NCBI GenBank assembly: GCA_026388765.1
Contig: JAPLJC010000169.1
Span: 1 to 55,138, forward strand
Direction of reading: 5' to 3'
Origin: Deltaproteobacteria bacterium
GTDB lineage: Bacteria > Desulfobacterota > Desulfobaccia > Desulfobaccales > 0-14-0-80-60-11
DNA: 55,138 bases
Part shown: piece after piece, positions 25,449-33,647 of the stretch
Layout: each line of letters starts with the position of its first letter
How positions within the stretch are numbered: the first letter of the stretch is position 1
Notes under the pieces: model-generated
What the model was told of the DNA's origin: nothing
What the model saw: the letters and a program-made list of their open reading frames with translations, nothing else
The model's database searches: none
Position numbers and translations under genes: made by a program

Positions 25449-25477
25449 CGGGAAATAGGCGTCGCTGGCGAAGCTAG

Positions 25478-26005
25478 ATGGCCGGAAGCGAAGTGAACTG
25501 TCGTTTGCAGGGGTCTGCCCTTGGGTGCGCGACCCACAGTCCCGCTGAGACCAGGGCCCTGGCGGCGAAGCTGGCGGCCTGGCTGATTGCGGGGGACATC
25601 ATCGCCTTGAACGGTGAGTTGGGCAGCGGCAAGACGGAGTTCGTCCACGGCCTGGCCCAGGGTCTCGAGGTGCCGGCCACGGTGCCGGTGGCTTCCCCCA
25701 GCTACGCCCTGGTCCATGAGTACCCAGGCCGGGAGCTCCTGGCGCACCTGGACCTGTACCGCCTGGAAAACCTCCCCGCCGAGATGCTGCCGGACCTGGA
25801 GGAGTATCTCGCCGGCGGCCGGGTGGTGGCGGTGGAATGGGCCTCGCGCCTGGCCCCACTGCTCCCCGCCGACTACCTGGAAGTGCGGCTGACCATCCAG
25901 GGCGAGACGGAGCGGCAGCTCACCTTCGTGGGCCACGGCCGACGGGGACGTGAGTTGGTGGAGAAGCTGGCCGCCGTAGGGTGCGTTCTACGCACCATGG
26001 GTTAA
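25478..26005 (+). CDS. tsaE: TsaE: tRNA threonylcarbamoyladenosine ATPase
   Basis: This 175-residue ATPase has a P-loop GELGSGKTEFVHGLA (about 46-60), 'SPSYALVHEY' and 'LDLYRL', and 'VAVEWASRL' for Walker B. It works with TsaB and TsaD to make t6A37 on ANN-reading tRNAs. The C-terminal ten residues are encoded by a GTAGGGTGCG dispersed palindrome, so the natural end has been replaced by repeat sequence. No other tsa gene is nearby. Confidence 0.93.
   Translation: MAGSEVNCRLQGSALGCATHSPAETRALAAKLAAWLIAGDIIALNGELGSGKTEFVHGLAQGLEVPATVPVASPSYALVHEYPGRELLAHLDLYRLENLPAEMLPDLEEYLAGGRVVAVEWASRLAPLLPADYLEVRLTIQGETERQLTFVGHGRRGRELVEKLAAVGCVLRTMG
25976..25996. repeat. Dispersed palindrome GTAGGGTGCG...CGCACC within tsaE 3' end
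   Basis: GGTGCGT-TCT-ACGCACC with a GTAG lead is identical but for one base to the element at 30638-30658. It lies in the coding frame just before the tsaE stop. Confidence 0.65.
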
Positions 26006-26057
26006 CTTATCGTCGGGCACGGAGGCCCGCCCCACCAGTTATTTGCTGGGTATCTTA

Positions 26058-26078
26058 ACCGAAAACCGAAAACGGAGA
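26058..26078. repeat. Heptanucleotide array (ACCGAAA type), three units
   Basis: ACCGAAA, ACCGAAA, ACGGAGA. The last unit forms the ribosome-binding site (CGGAG) of the gene starting at 26084. Confidence 0.6.
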
Positions 26079-26083
26079 CCTGA

Positions 26084-26764
26084 ATGGCCAAGCTAAGCGC
26101 CCGGCGCAAATCGGTGCTGGAAGATCCTGAAGAGGTCCTGAACCTGGCCCAACGCCTGTGGGAGCAGGTGAAACTCCAGGGGAAATGGCTGGCCCTGGGA
26201 CTGGTGGTGGTGGTCATCGCCCTGGCGGCCTGGAGCATCAATGCCAGGGTTAAGGCCAGCCGGGAAGAGCGAGCCGCCACGGCCCTGGAACAGGTGCGCC
26301 CCAAGCTGGTCGCCACCGAGGCCGGGGCCGAAGCCGCCAAGGCCCTGGAACAGGTGACCCGGGACCATGCCGGCACCCTGGGGGCGCGAGACGCCCAGTT
26401 ACTGCGGGCCAACCTCCTATACAAAATGAAGAATTACGCCGACGCCGCCAAGGCTTACGAAACCCTCCTCAAGGGCGGCGACCCCGGTTGGGACACCTTG
26501 ATCAATGAAAGCCTCAGCTACTGTTACGAAGGTCTGGGCGACTACAAGAAGGCCGCGGCGATCCTCAAGGGGGTGGTGGAGGAGACCTCGGGAAACCTCA
26601 AAGGCGAGGAAACCCAACGCCTGGCCCTGCTCCTGGAGCAGGCCGGCGACTATAAGGAAGCTGCGGTTTACTGGAAAAAGCTCCTGGACGAAGGCGGCAA
26701 TCCGGCCCTGCACCCCTATCTGAACGAGAAGTTAGCGGCCGCGGAGGCCAAGGTGAAGAAATAG
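26084..26764 (+). CDS. YfgM-like TPR membrane protein
   Basis: This 226-residue protein has a cytoplasmic N-terminus, one transmembrane helix (about 35-52, 'WLALGLVVVVIALAAW') and a TPR-rich domain outside the membrane ('DAQLLRANLLYKMKNYADAAKAYETLLK'). This is the layout of YfgM/TPR_21 proteins, which associate with the Sec translocon and periplasmic chaperones. It follows tsaE by 78 bases, the gap being partly a heptanucleotide array. Confidence 0.82.
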   Translation: MAKLSARRKSVLEDPEEVLNLAQRLWEQVKLQGKWLALGLVVVVIALAAWSINARVKASREERAATALEQVRPKLVATEAGAEAAKALEQVTRDHAGTLGARDAQLLRANLLYKMKNYADAAKAYETLLKGGDPGWDTLINESLSYCYEGLGDYKKAAAILKGVVEETSGNLKGEETQRLALLLEQAGDYKEAAVYWKKLLDEGGNPALHPYLNEKLAAAEAKVKK

Positions 26765-26791
26765 TTTTTAGTTTTTAGTTTCGAGTTTTAA
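26764..26791. repeat. Heptanucleotide array (GTTTTTA/GTTTCGA type), four units
   Basis: GTTTTTA, GTTTTTA, GTTTCGA, GTTTTAA. The first G is the last base of the TAG stop codon of the preceding gene. Confidence 0.8.
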
Positions 26792-26800
26792 AAGCATCTA

Positions 26801-26823
26801 GGGCGGGCCGGCCCGCCTTTTTA
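26801..26823 (+). terminator. Terminator after the TPR membrane protein
   Basis: GGCGGG-CCGG-CCCGCC is followed by TTTTTA. Confidence 0.75.
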
Positions 26824-26886
26824 TGGCGGCCATGGGTCGCCCTAGAGTTGCGGCCGCCGAGGCAAAAAGCAAAAAATAACCTGAGT

Positions 26887-27327
26887 TTACTCCCTCGTCG
26901 CCAACCGAGCCTTGACCATGTCGATATTAAACTGCACCAGGGGCTCCAGGTCCTGGTCCCCGTATACTTCCTGCAAGGGGCGAAAGGCCAGGCAGAGGCC
27001 GTCCACCGCGCACACCCGGTTTACCATCTCCTTGTAGCCCCGGGCCCGGGGCAGGGCCTGCTCCAGGTAGTGCAGGGCCTCCTGATACTTCTTCTCCTTA
27101 ACCATGACGGCCCCGAGGTTGTTCAGGGCCACCGGGTTGCCGGAGTCCAGCTGCAGGATCTGCCGGAAGACGGCCTTGGCCTGGTCCAGCTTGCCCGCCT
27201 CCAGAAGATCGTAACTCTCCACCAGCATCTGGGTGATCTTGGCGTCACCCTGCGCCAGGGCGGAGCCGCTCCAGGCCAACAGCAGGCCCAGGAGCAGCGG
27301 CATAATGGTCAACCGAGGTCGCCTCAT
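26887..27327 (-). CDS. Secreted TPR protein with VNRVC motif (paralogue 1)
   Basis: This 146-residue protein has a signal peptide (cleavage near ALA-Q, residue 25), about two TPR-like helical repeats (42-92, 'NPVALNNLGAVMVKEKKYQEALHYLEQAL') and a C-terminal motif with two cysteines, 'VNRVCAVDGLCLAFRP', then 'DLEPLVQFNIDMVK'. The same motif occurs in the protein at 27743-28213, so they are duplicates. The cysteine spacing suggests a disulfide or an unusual binding site. I do not recognise a named family. Confidence 0.78.
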   Translation of the reverse strand: MRRPRLTIMPLLLGLLLAWSGSALAQGDAKITQMLVESYDLLEAGKLDQAKAVFRQILQLDSGNPVALNNLGAVMVKEKKYQEALHYLEQALPRARGYKEMVNRVCAVDGLCLAFRPLQEVYGDQDLEPLVQFNIDMVKARLATRE

Positions 27328-27409
27328 GTTTTCCCTCGCCTTCTCAGCTTAATTTCCTAAAAAATAATGGGGCTGTGGCCCGAAGTCAATCTTTCCTTGC
27401 GAAAAGCCG

Positions 27410-27555
27410 GTCATCCTGAGCAAAGCGAAGGATCTCGTATTTCGGTGGCACAGGCTTTCCAGTCAAAACCTGGGCAGGTGTCGGCACAGCCTGGAAAGGC
27501 TGTGCTACCAAGCAAAAAACGAGATTCTTCGGTCGCTTCGCTCCCTCAGAATGAC
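27410..27555. repeat. Composite palindromic element, copy 1
   Basis: Outer arms GTCATCCTGAGC...GGATCTCGT (27410-27438) and ACGAGATTCTTCGG...CAGAATGAC (27519-27555) are imperfect inverted copies. Between them lies a nested GGTGGCACAGGC...GGCTGTGCTACC palindrome with further internal hairpins. It is related to 29269-29399 and has no coding content. Confidence 0.75.
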
Positions 27556-27642
27556 AATTAAAGAAACTTTTTTAGAGGTCTCAATAAAATAATATCTCTT
27601 CATCTGTGCTCTTAAGGTCTCCGTGGTGAATCTTTACCTGCA

Positions 27643-27684
27643 CCGAAAACTCGAAACTAAAAACTAACAACTCGAAACTCAAAA
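27643..27684. repeat. Heptanucleotide array (CTCGAAA/CTAAAAA type), six units
   Basis: CCGAAAA, CTCGAAA, CTAAAAA, CTAACAA, CTCGAAA, CTCAAAA with an exact 7-base period, directly beyond the terminator of the minus-strand TPR gene. Confidence 0.8.
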
Positions 27685-27707
27685 AAAAAGGCCCCCGGAT
27701 GGGGGCC
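27681..27707 (-). terminator. Terminator of the second TPR gene
   Basis: On the minus strand GGCCCCC-ATCC-GGGGGCC is followed by nine T residues, 36 bases after the stop of the gene at 27743-28213. Confidence 0.85.
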
Positions 27708-27742
27708 AAGGAGCTCCTGGTGGGCGGCGGGTTAAGTTTAGA

Positions 27743-28213
27743 TTACCTCAAGCCGCTGCCCGGTAAGGGGCCGGCTGTCATATACCCTTTGACCATCTCG
27801 ATGTTCATCTTGATCAAGGGCTCCAGATCCTGGTTGCCCGTGCCCCCGGCTACGGGTTTGAAGGCCATGCAGATATTTCCAACGGTGCAGACCCGGTTGA
27901 CCTGGACCATGTAGCCTTTGGCCTTGGGCAGGGCTTGATTCAGGTAGGTGTCGGCCTTGTCGAATTTCTTCATGCCGACCATCACCGAGGCCAGGTTATT
28001 CAGGGCCAGGGGATTGCCGGGGTCCTTGGCCAGGACCTTATTCAAAAGTTTTTCGGCCTGGGCGTATTTTGCTTTGGATAACATCTCATAGCTGTCACTC
28101 AGGGCCTTGCCGACATCGATGTCTTTCTCGGCCTTGGCCGCGAAAACTACCCCCGCCCCACATATTGTCAGGGCCAGCGCAATGCAGATAGCTTTAACCC
28201 ACGTCCTTTTCAT
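27743..28213 (-). CDS. Secreted TPR protein with VNRVC motif (paralogue 2)
   Basis: This 156-residue protein has a signal peptide (cleavage near VFA-A), TPR-like repeats ('NPLALNNLASVMVGMKKFDKADTYLNQAL') and the shared two-cysteine C-terminal motif 'VNRVCTVGNICMAFKP' with 'DLEPLIKMNIEMVK'. It is a diverged duplicate of the gene at 26887-27327, separated from it by a composite palindrome and a heptanucleotide array. A GAGGGAGAGAG ribosome site precedes ATG 28213. The function is unknown; probably periplasmic. Confidence 0.8.
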   Translation of the reverse strand: MKRTWVKAICIALALTICGAGVVFAAKAEKDIDVGKALSDSYEMLSKAKYAQAEKLLNKVLAKDPGNPLALNNLASVMVGMKKFDKADTYLNQALPKAKGYMVQVNRVCTVGNICMAFKPVAGGTGNQDLEPLIKMNIEMVKGYMTAGPLPGSGLR

Positions 28214-28382
28214 ATCTCTCTCTCCCTCAATAATTTGAAAATACCGAATGATAGATTAGCCGCCCTCACGACATCAATATAGTGATTCTGGCTGGATTGT
28301 CAAAATATTTGTAGATATTTCCTCCCCGCAACCCACATTTTTCCGCGGGCTTCCGGAAGCATGGTCTTCTCAGCCCCATAGT

Positions 28383-29240
28383 CTAGTCCCGCAGGCGGGG
28401 GTCCACGGCCTCCCGGATGCCTTCCCCCAAAAGGTTGTAGCTCATGACCGTCACCAAAATAGCCAGGCCGGGGAAGACCGAAAGCCACCAGGCGATCTCG
28501 ATGTTGTCCTTGCCCATGGTGAGGATGTTGCCCCAACTGGGGGTGGGGGGCTGCACCCCCAGGCCCAGGAAGCTCAGGGCGCTTTCCGTCAGGATGGCCC
28601 CGGCCACCCCCAGGGTGGCGGAGACCATCACCGGAGTCAGGGCGTTGGGCAGCAGGTGCCGCCAGATGAGGCGGGCATCGGAGGCCCCGAGGGCCCGGAC
28701 CGCCATGACAAATTCCCGCTCCCGGAGCGACAGAAATTCGGCTCGCACCAACCGCGCCACCCCCATCCAGCCGGTGACGCCGATGACCACCATGATGTTC
28801 CAGATGCTGGGTCCCAGCACCGCGATAACCGCCAGGATCAAGAATAACGTGGGGAAACAGAGCATCAGGTCCACCAGGCGCATCAGCAGGGCGTCCATGG
28901 CCCCGCCGTAATAACCGGCCAGGGCTCCCACCAGCACGCCGATGAGGGTGGCGATCCCCACGGCCACAAACCCCACCAACAGGGAAATGCGGGCGCCGAA
29001 GATGACCCGGCTCAAAACATCCCGGCCCAGGGTATCGGTGCCCAGGAGATGGGCCGGGCTGGGGGGCATGAGCACCTGTTTCAGGTCAATGAAATTGGGG
29101 TCGTAGGGGGCCAGCCACGGGGCCAGGAGAGCCACGGCAAACAGGCCCACGACCAGGACCAGGCCGGCCACGGCCATGCGGTTGCGCCGCAATCGAGACC
29201 AAAAAGTTTCAAGTTTCAAGTTTCGAGTTTCGAGTTCCAA
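28383..29240 (-). CDS. Peptide/nickel-type ABC permease (OppC/DppC)
   Basis: This 285-residue permease has six hydrophobic helices and the family marks 'HLLGTDTLGRDVLSRVIFGAR' and the EAA loop 'RALGASDARLIWRHLLPNA' near 180-198. It pairs with the OppB-like protein encoded upstream. The conserved N-terminal part (FWSRLRRNRMAVAG) requires a start before it, yet the only upstream starts lie in a heptanucleotide array: TTG 29240 makes residues 2-12 (ELETRNLKLET) repeat-encoded. An internal ATG at 29177 is the alternative. No ATPase or binding-protein gene is in the window. Confidence 0.9.
   Translation of the reverse strand: MELETRNLKLETFWSRLRRNRMAVAGLVLVVGLFAVALLAPWLAPYDPNFIDLKQVLMPPSPAHLLGTDTLGRDVLSRVIFGARISLLVGFVAVGIATLIGVLVGALAGYYGGAMDALLMRLVDLMLCFPTLFLILAVIAVLGPSIWNIMVVIGVTGWMGVARLVRAEFLSLREREFVMAVRALGASDARLIWRHLLPNALTPVMVSATLGVAGAILTESALSFLGLGVQPPTPSWGNILTMGKDNIEIAWWLSVFPGLAILVTVMSYNLLGEGIREAVDPRLRD
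29206..29240. repeat. Heptanucleotide array (GTTTCAA/GTTTCGA type) coding the OppC N-terminus
   Basis: GTTTCAA, GTTTCAA, GTTTCGA, GTTTCGA, GTTCCAA with an exact 7-base period. The proposed TTG start of oppC is inside the last unit. Confidence 0.85.
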
Positions 29241-29268
29241 AGCAGTGGCCCTTTAATATCCCAATTAT

Positions 29269-29399
29269 GTCATTCTGAGGGAGCGAAGCGACCGAAGAAT
29301 CTCATTTTTTGGTGGCACAGCCTTTCCAGGCTGTGCCGAAAATGATGCACAGGCTAGCAAGCCTGTGCCACCGAGATCCTTCGCGGCGCTCAGGATGAC
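29269..29399. repeat. Composite palindromic element, copy 2 (between oppB and oppC)
   Basis: Outer arms GTCATTCTGAGG...GAATCTC and GAGATCC...CAGGATGAC flank two inner hairpins: GGCACAGCC/GGCTGTGCC and GGTGGCACAGGC type/GCCTGTGCCACC. It has the same family arms as 27410-27555 but with the near-arm sequence swapped end for end. It separates two genes that are normally adjacent. Confidence 0.75.
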
Positions 29400-29494
29400 A
29401 ACTCGGTTTTTTGAAGCATTCTCGGTTTTAGTTCCTGTTTTTGGTCATTTAGAACCTGAAATAAACTGGCTTAAAGCCAAGTCTCTGCCTTTTT

Positions 29495-29522
29495 CTCGAA
29501 ACTAAAAACTCGAAACTCGAAA
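29495..29522. repeat. Heptanucleotide array (CTCGAAA type), four units
   Basis: CTCGAAA, CTAAAAA, CTCGAAA, CTCGAAA. It lies six bases beyond the oppB stop (minus strand). Confidence 0.8.
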
Positions 29523-29528
29523 CTCTCC

Positions 29529-30503
29529 TCATCCTGTCCTGATGCGCGGGTCCACCAGGGCGTAACTCACGTCCGCCAGGAGGTTCCCCAGCAGGGTGAG
29601 AAAGGCCACGATCACCAGCTCCCCCATCACTACGGGATAATCCCGGGCCATCACCGCCCCCCACAGCAGCTGCCCCATGCCGGGAATGGCGAAGATGGTC
29701 TCGAAGATGACGCTGCCGCCGATGAGACCCGGCAGGCTCAACCCCAGCATGGTGATCACCGGCAGCAAGGCGTTGCGCAGGGCGTGTTTGAAGATGACGG
29801 CGCCCTCCGGCAGACCTTTGGCTCGGGCGGTGGTGATGTAGTCCTGGCGGATCACCTCCAGCATGCTGCCCCGCATATAACGGGACATGCCGGCCAGGCC
29901 CAGGAAGGCGGCCCCCAGCACCGGCAGGGTCACGTGGGCCCCGAGGTCTTGCAGTTTCCGCCACCAGGAAAGCTGGGAGTAGCCTAAAGAGGTGAGGCCG
30001 GAGAGGGGCAGCCAATCCAAATAAACCCCGAAGAACATGATGAGCAGCAGGGCCAGCCAGAAGCTGGGCATGGCGAAGCCGAAAAACACCAGGAGGGTGG
30101 TGCCTTTGTCAAACCAGGAATGCGCCCGGTAGGCGGCCAGCACCCCCAAAGGCACGGCCACCGCCATGATGATGATGAGGCTCAGGAGGTTGAGACCCAG
30201 GGTGATGCCGATGCGCTCCTTGATCTTGTCCCACACCGGGCGCCGGTCCGGGGAGAAGGAACGGCCGAAGTCCAGGCGGCTCATGCGCTTGAGCCAGTCC
30301 CAGTATTGGACGGGCAGGGGCTTGTCCAGGCCGTAGAGCTCGATCAGGCGCTTCTGAGCCTCCAGCGAGGCCTTGGGGTTCATGGTGGTCTGCATCTCCA
30401 CGGGGGTGCCGGGGGCCAAATGGATCACCGCGAAGGAGACCAGGGTGATCCCGATGAGCATGGGGACCATAAACAGCAGGCGTTTGGAGAGATAGAGCCA
30501 CAT
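29529..30503 (-). CDS. Peptide/nickel-type ABC permease (OppB/DppB)
   Basis: This 324-residue permease has the family N-terminus '[20 protein letters not shown]', 'HLAPGTPVE', '[11 protein letters not shown]' and the EAA loop '[22 protein letters not shown]' near 222-243. It forms the import channel with OppC; substrates of this family include oligopeptides, dipeptides and nickel. The start codon is directly preceded by a heptanucleotide array and has no visible ribosome site. oppC follows after 288 bases filled by repeats. Confidence 0.94.
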   Translation of the reverse strand: MWLYLSKRLLFMVPMLIGITLVSFAVIHLAPGTPVEMQTTMNPKASLEAQKRLIELYGLDKPLPVQYWDWLKRMSRLDFGRSFSPDRRPVWDKIKERIGITLGLNLLSLIIIMAVAVPLGVLAAYRAHSWFDKGTTLLVFFGFAMPSFWLALLLIMFFGVYLDWLPLSGLTSLGYSQLSWWRKLQDLGAHVTLPVLGAAFLGLAGMSRYMRGSMLEVIRQDYITTARAKGLPEGAVIFKHALRNALLPVITMLGLSLPGLIGGSVIFETIFAIPGMGQLLWGAVMARDYPVVMGELVIVAFLTLLGNLLADVSYALVDPRIRTG

Positions 30504-30506
30504 ATT

Positions 30507-30534
30507 GAGTTTCGAGTTTTGAGTTTCGAGTTTC
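30507..30534. repeat. Heptanucleotide array (GAGTTTC type) abutting the oppB start
   Basis: GAGTTTC, GAGTTTT, GAGTTTC, GAGTTTC, ending three bases from the oppB start codon (minus strand 30503). Confidence 0.85.
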
Positions 30535-31227
30535 TAGTGCGGGGAGCCTGTGCTTACCCCCAATCACCAATAATTTAGCTTGATTGCCCTCTGGATGCAA
30601 GGGGAATGGCTTGAGGTCAGGCCCAACCAAGGCAGTTGTAGGGTGCGTCCTACGCACCAATTAAGCAGGTCCGTAGGTCGGATCGTCTCGCCCGCCATTT
30701 CACCTAAGGTGTAATGGTCAAGATTTGACCAGACAACCTCTCCATCAAGGCATAATATCATCGGACAAAAAAGGATTCTGGAAATCACCCCACAAAAGGT
30801 CAATTTCGCTATTCAGATCATATCCGGATTTTTCGCTTATCTGAGGATAATTGTCTAACCTGGCAAGTGACCTGCTATCCATCCATTTTTCTTTCCGCCC
30901 CCAATTTTTTTTGCCAGCCGAACCATTTCCACGCCCGGAGGTGATATGTACATCTGGCCAACACCTTTCCCACCATCCACCACTTCCGGAACCCGCTCAT
31001 TTCCGGAAGTCCGGCCCACAGTTATTAATTGATTAATCTCTGTAAATATTTTAACATTCGAGCCACGTACTGAATCGCCTGGTTCGGGAGGCACCAGAGA
31101 TGAGTAGCGCTGCCGCAATCTTGCCTAGCTTCGCGGGCAAACATCGGGGTACAAGGGGAAGCGGTACCGGTCCAGCAGCCCGGCCGGGAAAACCTTACCA
31201 ATCTCGAGAGCTCAGGAGGGCACGGAG
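30535..31227. other. Gene-free region between oppB and the beta-helix gene
   Basis: I see no convincing gene. It holds a GTAGGGTGCG palindrome at 30638-30658 and a 10-bp inverted repeat ACTTCCGGAA (30982-30991)/TTCCGGAAGT (31001-31010). The inverted repeat may belong to the regulatory region of the gene starting at 31228. Confidence 0.55.
30638..30658. repeat. Dispersed palindrome GTAGGGTGCG...CGCACC
   Basis: GGTGCGT-CCT-ACGCACC preceded by GTAG. It is the same element as the one that encodes the C-terminus of TsaE at 25976-25996. Confidence 0.65.
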
Positions 31228-32012
31228 ATGAAAAGAATCATGTGGCTTGTCGCACTCATGTTGGTGGCCTTCACCGTTACGCCCGCGGCGGCCGACTTTT
31301 ATGTCATCGCCGGGGGCGGGCGCCTGGGCACGGCAATCACCACCCTGCCGTTCCTCATCACCTCCCCGGGATTGTACTACCTGCCCAGAAATCTCACCCA
31401 CTCATCTACCGGCGTTTACGCCATCCCCGTGGCTGCCGATGACGTTACCATCGACCTCATGGGATTCTGCCTCACCGGGCCCGGCAAAGGATCGGGAGGC
31501 GGCAACAGCGGCATCGTAGTGGCGGCGGGCCACACCAACGTGGAGATTCGCTGGTGGGTGTCCGGGTCAGAGACACCGGACAACGTGGGGTATTTTTACA
31601 GGGAAGCGACAACCTGGTCATGGACTGCGCGGTGATGAAGGTGGGCTGGGACGGAATTTGTGGTGGACCTGCCACCCTGGTCAAGGGCAGCCAGGTGGCG
31701 GAAAGTGGCTCTTTCGGTATCAATCTATCAGGGGGTGGATGTGCAGCGGTGGGCAATATGGTGCGAGCGAGTGAAACGGGTATTATGGCCTGGAGTCCCG
31801 GCGTGTCGGTGACGGACAATATGGTCTCCGGCAATATCAACAACGGCATAGCTCTCTGGGATGATAGCACGATCACCCGCAATACCGCGTATAACAATGG
31901 CAACAAGGGGATTTCATCCGGCGCTTACTGCACCATCACCAACAATACCACCGACGGCCTGAAGAACGGGACCAATTGCACCCTGGCGGACAATACCGTG
32001 ACGACGCCGTGA
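31228..32012 (+). pseudogene. Secreted right-handed beta-helix protein, frameshifted
   Basis: The first frame (31228-31635) has a signal peptide (cleavage near AAA-D, residue 23) and the start of a parallel beta-helix. The continuation with typical repeats ('GNMVRASETGIMAW', 'DNMVSGNINNGIALWDDSTITRNTAYNN') is in another frame (from about 31554 to 32012). A frameshift near 31550-31560 would join them into about 260 residues. It resembles NosD/pectate-lyase-like carbohydrate-binding helices. AGGAGGG precedes the ATG. It is either a true pseudogene or a sequence error. Confidence 0.75.
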
Positions 32013-32627
32013 TTTACCCCGAGGGGTGCAGACGGCAGCATCCTGTGGGGTGCGTCTTAGGCGGCAAAGAATATTTGGCGCGTAAGACACGCCCCACAAT
32101 CTTGAGTCGGTAGGCCTCGGGGACGCCCATCCTACCTTCTCGTTTTTTTGGCAGGGGGGCCTCCGTGTCCGCTGCCATTATTTGGGGTGAGGGTGTCAAG
32201 AACTGCTGAGGCTGTCGAAAAAGGGGTTCCCCTGATCCACCCTTATAAAATCCATTAAAGTGGGTTGATATGGTTATCTTAGCTCTATCTAAGACCCTGT
32301 CGACATTTAAACTTTTAGTCCCAAGTGTTAGGTCTAATCTGATATCGCTTTGATGATGGTCAGCTCATATCTTGGTCATTACACCTAAAGCTGCCCGAGC
32401 CTTCCTTGGCGCGCCAACCGTCCCACCCGTGTTGGCCTGCCAATCCCTACCCCGCTAAAATCGACCCATCCGGTAGGCTTCTGCTTTTAACCGAAAACTG
32501 AAAACCGAAAACCACTTGTTCGTCCCACAGAAGCGGGACGCTGACGAAATGTCCTGAAAATAAATGGGGTTGCCGTCAAGGCAGCCACGGTCTCAAGCGG
32601 CACAGCTTCCGACTTTTTCGACGCCGA
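32013..32627. other. Gene-free region with repeats and a possible degraded mobile unit
   Basis: I find no gene. Visible structures are an imperfect hairpin at 32038-32098, a GTAGG...CCTACC palindrome near 32108-32134 and a heptanucleotide array at 32490-32517. A pair of inverted 10-mers, GTCGAAAAAG (32214-32223) and CTTTTTCGAC (32613-32622), is about 400 bases apart and resembles insertion-element ends. Confidence 0.5.
32490..32517. repeat. Heptanucleotide array (ACCGAAA type), four units
   Basis: ACCGAAA, ACTGAAA, ACCGAAA, ACCACTT with a 7-base period. Confidence 0.7.
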
Positions 32628-33647
32628 TTACTGACCGGCCGCCACCTTGACCCCGGGCAGCCCGAAATTGGCCCGCTCCCCCAGGATTTTCCGGGAGATC
32701 GCCTCGGCCAGCAGTTGGTGCCCCTGGCTCTTCAAGTGGCCGCTATCGGCAAAGTACGAGGCAAAGTCAGGACCGTTGAAGACCTCCCGCATGGAGAGGT
32801 GATAAACCCCCGGCCCGGTGAGGGCGGCGCACATGGCGTCCAGGCCGTGGTCGGTGAGCTGGGGGGGCTGCCCGTCGTCTTTCTCCAGCCGGCACTGGGA
32901 AATCAACAGCAGGGGGACCTGGTGGCGGCGCACCAGGGCCACGTTCTCCACCATGGTCTCCCGGGCCAGGCGGATGCGGGCGGCGATCTCCTCCGGGTCT
33001 TTGGAAGCGGCCACCTGGGCGTCGGCGTCGCTCACGGCATGCTTCAGGCGAATCTGATCCGGCACCAGGGGCCAAAAGACCTTCTCCAGCTTGGCTTCAT
33101 AGAGGCGCCGGAAGATGAAGACCTTCATCAGCCAGTGGCTCGGGTGCCAGCCTTGGAATTCCTGGCTGCGGCGCCACTCCCGTTCATCCTCCCACTTGTT
33201 GGTGTCGTTGACGTGCATGATGATGAGGCTGGGCTCGAACTCCAGGGCCTTCTGGAGGACGACCTGGCAGCGGCGGGCCCCGTAGCCCGGCAACGCCAGG
33301 TTGATGGATTCCACTCTGAAGTGCTGTTGCTGCTGCAGCGCCACCCCCAGGAACCAGGGGTAGGCCGTTTTGAAGCTGGGGCCCCGGGGGACGGAGTCGC
33401 CCACCACGAAGATGCGGTAGGTGTCCGGGGGGCATTGCCGCTTGAAAGACTGAGGATGGAAGCGACGGCCGCCGGCCCGGAAGAGTTTCACCGTGCCGTC
33501 TTGCTGCTCGGCAAACCCGGCCTGGGGGTCGTAGCCGTAGGCGAAGCGCCCGGAGATATCCTGGGCGAAAAAGACCCGGGCAGTGAGCTCGGCCAGGGCC
33601 AAAATCACCACTACCATCAGGAAAGCCGGGGTAATGAGCTTCTTCAT
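32628..33647 (-). CDS. SGNH/GDSL-like hydrolase, partner of MBOAT
   Basis: This 339-residue protein has an N-terminal signal anchor (about 6-24) and an SGNH core: 'VVGDSVPRG' carries the nucleophile Ser (about 83), 'MHVNDTNKW' an oxyanion Asn, and 'DSGHL' near 309 the Asp/His pair. It is encoded directly after a membrane O-acyltransferase gene with one-base overlap (TGATG). Such MBOAT-SGNH pairs O-acetylate extracellular polysaccharides or wall polymers, as AlgI/AlgJ/AlgX and PatA/PatB do. The polymer is unknown. Confidence 0.83.
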   Translation of the reverse strand: MKKLITPAFLMVVVILALAELTARVFFAQDISGRFAYGYDPQAGFAEQQDGTVKLFRAGGRRFHPQSFKRQCPPDTYRIFVVGDSVPRGPSFKTAYPWFLGVALQQQQHFRVESINLALPGYGARRCQVVLQKALEFEPSLIIMHVNDTNKWEDEREWRRSQEFQGWHPSHWLMKVFIFRRLYEAKLEKVFWPLVPDQIRLKHAVSDADAQVAASKDPEEIAARIRLARETMVENVALVRRHQVPLLLISQCRLEKDDGQPPQLTDHGLDAMCAALTGPGVYHLSMREVFNGPDFASYFADSGHLKSQGHQLLAEAISRKILGERANFGLPGVKVAAGQ

